DNA of 64,000 bases from Candidatus Poribacteria bacterium (GTDB lineage: Bacteria; Poribacteria; WGA-4E; WGA-3G), in contig JAJEDB010000091.1 of assembly GCA_022821725.1 (NCBI GenBank), positions 1-64,000 on the forward strand. Direction: 5' to 3'. The notes below the pieces were generated by a model, which saw only the letters and a program-made list of their open reading frames with translations, was not told the origin of the DNA and did no database searches. This document shows positions 61,343-64,000 of the stretch, in pieces; the stretch's first letter is position 1; every line of letters begins with the position of its first letter. Made by a program: the position numbers and the translations under genes.

Positions 61343-61543
61343 ATGTTGGGAGCAAAACAACAGTGGTGCCCTCGCTGTCAAAGGCACGTCCAAACAGAAC
61401 AAAAGCGATCCTACATTGGCAGACAGAAAGAGCTCGTCAGGATTATTATTACCTGTTTCAAGTGTCGGACAACGCTGTCGAGCAAAACAACCAGCGCAGC
61501 CGCGCTTGAGCAGAGCGAAGAAGGGGCACCAACGCAACAGTAG
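61343..61543 (+). CDS. Small zinc-ribbon protein
   Basis: 66 residues with a good SD (AAGGAG, seven bases before ATG). WCPRCQRHV and TCFKCRTTL give two CxxC pairs 30 residues apart, a zinc-ribbon. The rest is polar. The neighbouring overlapping frames have no such motif. Possible role in RNA or protein binding. Unknown family. It lies between mnmE and the selenoprotein. Confidence 0.65.
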   Translation: MLGAKQQWCPRCQRHVQTEQKRSYIGRQKELVRIIITCFKCRTTLSSKTTSAAALEQSEEGAPTQQ

Positions 61544-61623
61544 CACAAATGTGCAATAATACGACTCAAATGAATGAAATCGTTGTAAAATAAGACGTTA
61601 TTAAACAAAAAAGGAGAAGATTG

Positions 61624-62538
61624 ATGTTCAATTCTGTTTTTCGCCGCATATCACTCGGTGTTCTGCTGCTGATGGTCGGCACTGTTCCCGTACTCATCGC
61701 GAGCGACGAAATTAAATGGGAAAAAACGCTTGAGGACAGTCTGACAAAAGCCGAAAAGACCGGCAAACCGATGATGATGGACTTCTATACCGATTGGTGA
61801 GGGTTCTGTAAGCGGCTGGATGCCGAAACGTTCACGGATGCACGCATTATCGAGCTTTCTGAGAAGTTTGTTCCCGTCAAAGTGAATCCCGAAGATAAGA
61901 GTTATCCACTCAATGAAGAGACGCGGAGTCGGTACGGGGTCACTGCTTACCCAGCAGTCCTGTTCGTCAGTCCAGATGGAGGTCTCATCCAAAGGGCTTC
62001 AGGATTTCTCACACCGGAACAGTTTTCACCGATTATGCAAGATGCTTTGGCAAAAGAAGAAGTCTTTTCAGAGAAACTCGACGAACTCAAGAAGAAGCCG
62101 GACGATGCAAAACTCAACGCTCAAGTCGCGCTGACCTACATTGAACGGAACCAGCTTGAAAAAGCAGTCTCGTTCAGTGAGAAAGCGTTTGAGCATGATC
62201 CGAGAAACCGTACGAAACTCCTCCCGGACCTACACAACCGGTTGGGACTCGCTTACGGCGGACTGGTTGAAAAGGCGATGCTTGAGAACACCGAAGAAGC
62301 GGAGACGCACTTTCAAAAGGCTGTCTCTCACTTCAAAATCGTCATAGACACCTACCCGAAAAGCAAGGCATATGAACCCGCCCAGTACTATCTCGGCGTA
62401 ACATACGCCATCAAAGGGAATTTTGAAGATGCGATTGCCGTGCTTGAGAAGTTATCCCACCATGCTAAGGATAAGAACATAAGGCAAAACGCTGAGGCGA
62501 TGCTGGAACGGGTCAAAGATTTGGCGAGTTCCAACTAA
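61624..62538 (+). CDS. Thioredoxin-TPR protein, probable selenoprotein (in-frame TGA at the active site)
   Basis: 305 codons including the TGA at 61798-61800 (codon 59); SD AAGGAG before ATG 61624. Signal peptide (RISLGVLLLMVGTVPVLIA). Residues 30-165 are a thioredoxin domain: KPMMMDFYTDW, TGA, GFCKRL, then YGVTAYPAVLFVSPDG with the cis-proline. TGA stands where the first Cys of WCGFC belongs, giving a U-x-x-C site. Residues about 165-304 are TPR repeats (EKAVSFSEKAFEHD; YEPAQYYLGVTYAIKGNFED). Both sides of the TGA are in the same frame and look intact. A small hairpin with a G-containing loop follows the TGA. Exported redox protein, probably thiol-disulfide or peroxide chemistry. A recent nonsense mutation or a base-call error is the alternative. 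Confidence 0.75.
61798..61830 (+). promoter_or_regulatory. Candidate bacterial SECIS element and recoded TGA
   Basis: TGA at 61798-61800. After 12 bases, CGGC (61813-61816) and GCCG (61822-61825) form a 4-bp stem with loop TGGAT. The loop has G in its second position and lies 16 bases after the TGA, within the range described for bacterial SECIS elements. The lower stem is weak. Confidence 0.5.
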
Positions 62539-62547
62539 CAATTTCTG

Positions 62548-62676
62548 GTAGGTGCGGTTTTGCGGCGTACTCGCCCCCGGTGAAGCCCACACGGGCTTCA
62601 TACCGTTGATTTGGAATGCCACACGGAGAACCTTCATACCGTTGATTCATGCGACCTGCATTCCAACCGCACCTAC
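62548..62676. repeat. 129-base MITE-like palindromic element
   Basis: Ends are a perfect 12-base inverted repeat: GTAGGTGCGGTT (62548-62559) and AACCGCACCTAC (62665-62676). A second nested pair is GGAATGC / GCATTCC. Two direct copies of CTTCATACCGTTGATT lie inside. The right end supplies the stop codon of the leftward rluB gene. No transposase is present. Confidence 0.65.
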
Positions 62677-63383
62677 GACATCAACGCAGCAATCTCATCT
62701 GCGGTTAGAAGTCGATACTGCCCAGACGGGAGACTCCCTAACCGCAAATTGCCGATTCGGACCCGCTTCAAACGGATGACTGGGTGTCCAACGGCTTTGA
62801 ACATTAAACGGACCTGCCGTTTCTTTCCCTCGTGAATCACGACCTCAAATTTCGCTGTCGCGCCATCTTTACTGACGCTTAAACGCTTGACCTTCGCCGG
62901 TGCCGTTCTTCCACTCGGAATTGTGATCCCTGCACGCAACCGTTGAACCGCTTCGTCGCGCGGCACACCTTTCACCCACGCGAGATAAGTTTTCTCTACT
63001 TCATGGCTCGGATGTAGCAACCGATGGGCAAAGTTTCCGTCGTTTGTGAAGAGAAGGAGTCCTTCGGTCTCCAAATCCAAGCGTCCGACAGGATAGATGG
63101 TGTCGGACAGATCCGAGACGAGATCCATGACGGTAGGTCTCCCGCGTTCATCGTGGCGCGTCGTTAGACAACCTGCGGGTTTGTTCAGCATTAGGTAGAT
63201 GTGTTCTGCTAATGGTTCAACCTGTTTCCCCTCAAATTCAATAGTATCGATTCCCACTTCAATCGGGTGTCCCGGAACCAAAACGGGTTCGCCGTTGACA
63301 GTGACTAAACCCGCATGGATGCTCTTTTTCACCGACCGCCGCGAGGCGATTCCTGAGGTAGCAACATACTTTTCAAGTCTCAT
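62673..63383 (-). CDS. rluB: Ribosomal large-subunit pseudouridine synthase B-type (RluB/RsuA family)
   Basis: 236 residues from ATG 63383, whose ATG overlaps the TGA of the HAD gene (ATGA), so translation is coupled. An S4 RNA-binding domain (RLEKYVATSGIASRRSVKKSIHAG) is followed by the synthase core with GRLDLETEGLLLFTNDG (catalytic Asp) and HEGKKRQVRLMFKAVGHPV. It converts uridines to pseudouridine in rRNA; which rRNA is not certain from sequence (RluB, RluE, RsuA possible). The stop codon lies in the right arm of a MITE-like repeat, so the original C-terminus may have been slightly different. Confidence 0.92.
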   Translation of the reverse strand: MRLEKYVATSGIASRRSVKKSIHAGLVTVNGEPVLVPGHPIEVGIDTIEFEGKQVEPLAEHIYLMLNKPAGCLTTRHDERGRPTVMDLVSDLSDTIYPVGRLDLETEGLLLFTNDGNFAHRLLHPSHEVEKTYLAWVKGVPRDEAVQRLRAGITIPSGRTAPAKVKRLSVSKDGATAKFEVVIHEGKKRQVRLMFKAVGHPVIRLKRVRIGNLRLGSLPSGQYRLLTADEIAALMS

Positions 63384-64000
63384 TTTTCGATGTCCCAACC
63401 CTTTTCCGTTGCAATTTGCCGCAATTTTCGGTCCGGGTTGACGGCAACTGGGTGTCCAAATAACGCCAGTTTATGGGCATCCGTGTGATGGTTTCCGTAT
63501 GCGTAGGAAGCGCTCAGGTCAAATCCGTGTTCAGTCGCGAGTTGGTGGGCAAGTCTCGCTTTGTTTTCCGCAAAAGGGTGCAATCCGATACGTTGTCCTG
63601 TAAATCTGCCATCAACGACTTCCAATTCGTGCGCGACCATCATATCGGTTTGAAAATGCTCATGAAACGGCTCAACGAGGAACGACAATGAACCTGACAT
63701 GAGAATAACCGTTCGTCCGTCGGTGCGATGGGCATGAATCAATTTGGAAATGTGAGGCGTGATACTCGCACGCAACTTCTCGACAAAACAGCGATGTGCA
63801 ATCTCATGGATGTGATTCTGTTCTAAACCGCGGAGATAGATTTTATTGGATTTTGCCACGGGTAAGGACTTAACCCGCAGAAAATTGGAGGTCCACGCAA
63901 GCAGATTCGGTATGGGGATCTCACCGTGGTTCAACAGATACGTCAAAAAAACCTGTTCTGAGGAGAGACGGATAATCGTGCCATCTAAGTCGAAAATGGC
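63380..64000 (-). CDS. HAD-superfamily subfamily IB hydrolase (partial, 5' end beyond window)
   Basis: 207 codons visible; the frame continues past the right edge, and the ATG at 63946 is internal. The visible start AIFDLDGTIIRLSS is HAD motif I. VILMSGSLSFLVEPF holds motif II. YGNHHTDAHKLALFGHPVAVNPD contains motif IV and the TIGR01490-type ending. A SerB-like phosphatase; substrate unknown. Its TGA overlaps the rluB start. Only a handful of N-terminal residues are missing. Confidence 0.9.
   Translation of the reverse strand, partial: AIFDLDGTIIRLSSEQVFLTYLLNHGEIPIPNLLAWTSNFLRVKSLPVAKSNKIYLRGLEQNHIHEIAHRCFVEKLRASITPHISKLIHAHRTDGRTVILMSGSLSFLVEPFHEHFQTDMMVAHELEVVDGRFTGQRIGLHPFAENKARLAHQLATEHGFDLSASYAYGNHHTDAHKLALFGHPVAVNPDRKLRQIATEKGWDIEK

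Noticed and set aside
61624..61800. Genome-wide reassignment of TGA to tryptophan as an explanation of the in-frame TGA
   Set aside because: Several complete genes end in TGA (livG at 30997, the 63380 gene, the 17852 gene at 18142), and livG overlaps livF at this stop. The residue expected at codon 59 is Cys, not Trp.

Overview
This 64 kb window has the look of a draft chromosome segment from an uncultured bacterium close to Candidatus Poribacteria or a similar Planctomycetes/Poribacteria-like lineage. That placement is inferred from gene content: several Gfo/Idh/MocA oxidoreductases, a sulfatase-family hydrolase, an ASPIC/UnbV FG-GAP protein, a planctomycete-style redoxin/cytochrome/copper-monooxygenase protein, large TPR proteins, and many short palindromic intergenic repeats. 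There is no rRNA marker in the window. The base composition looks uniform. I see no prophage, transposase, CRISPR array or tRNA. Most of it is ordinary chromosome with dense genes, strong Shine-Dalgarno (SD) sites and near-consensus sigma70 promoters, usually with 17-bp spacing.

Layout. 1-1.7 kb: two divergent Gfo/Idh/MocA oxidoreductases. 1.9-6.4 kb: a sulfur cluster of a sulfite/nitrite reductase fused to a TusA domain, a conserved hypothetical protein and a ThiF/MoeB-type adenylyltransferase, with a stray HigA-like regulator. 6.4-9.4 kb (minus strand): aminotransferase, epimerase, HAD hydrolase. 9.8-13 kb: a histidine kinase followed by a PorX-type response regulator with a PglZ phosphodiesterase domain. 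13.2-15.5 kb: rng, rplU, rpmA. 15.7-19.7 kb: two envelope lipoproteins (one OmpA-like), a small unknown gene and guaA. 19.7-30 kb (minus strand): aminotransferase, a 1569-residue TPR protein, an anti-sigma/ECF sigma pair, an Ig-like lipoprotein with a long structured leader, and dprA. 30-33 kb: livG-livF-lgt and a sulfotransferase-like gene. 33.3-36.2 kb: a UPF0182 membrane protein.

36.2-37.3 kb is the largest gene-free stretch. It holds six near-consensus promoters in a row on the plus strand, then a series of hairpins, then a decayed start of a secreted-protein gene. Next come the redoxin/cytochrome c/copper-monooxygenase protein, a YihY/BrkB membrane protein, a methyltransferase, a double-stranded RNA-binding protein in an operon with rpsU, and a TSUP permease that appears to start at ATT. 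groES-groEL (44.4-46.3 kb) is preceded by a textbook sigma54 promoter and palindromic upstream sites. 46.4-51.8 kb (minus strand) carries a heptosyltransferase-like gene, two lipoproteins (one a metallopeptidase), a sulfatase-family hydrolase and an aminotransferase. 52-53.2 kb: rimI and an isochorismatase-like hydrolase. 53.3-55.6 kb: a secreted protein and the FG-GAP protein. 55.9-61.2 kb: HNH endonuclease, rnpA, yidD, yidC, jag/khpB, mnmE. The right end has a zinc-ribbon protein, a probable selenoprotein, rluB and a HAD-IB hydrolase cut by the window edge.

The strongest unusual signal is at 61624-62538: a thioredoxin-TPR protein in which the first cysteine of the active-site CxxC is an in-frame TGA, followed by a small hairpin of bacterial SECIS type. 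The next is the six-promoter array with its structured downstream RNA. No searches or folding programs were run; hairpins and promoters were read by eye.
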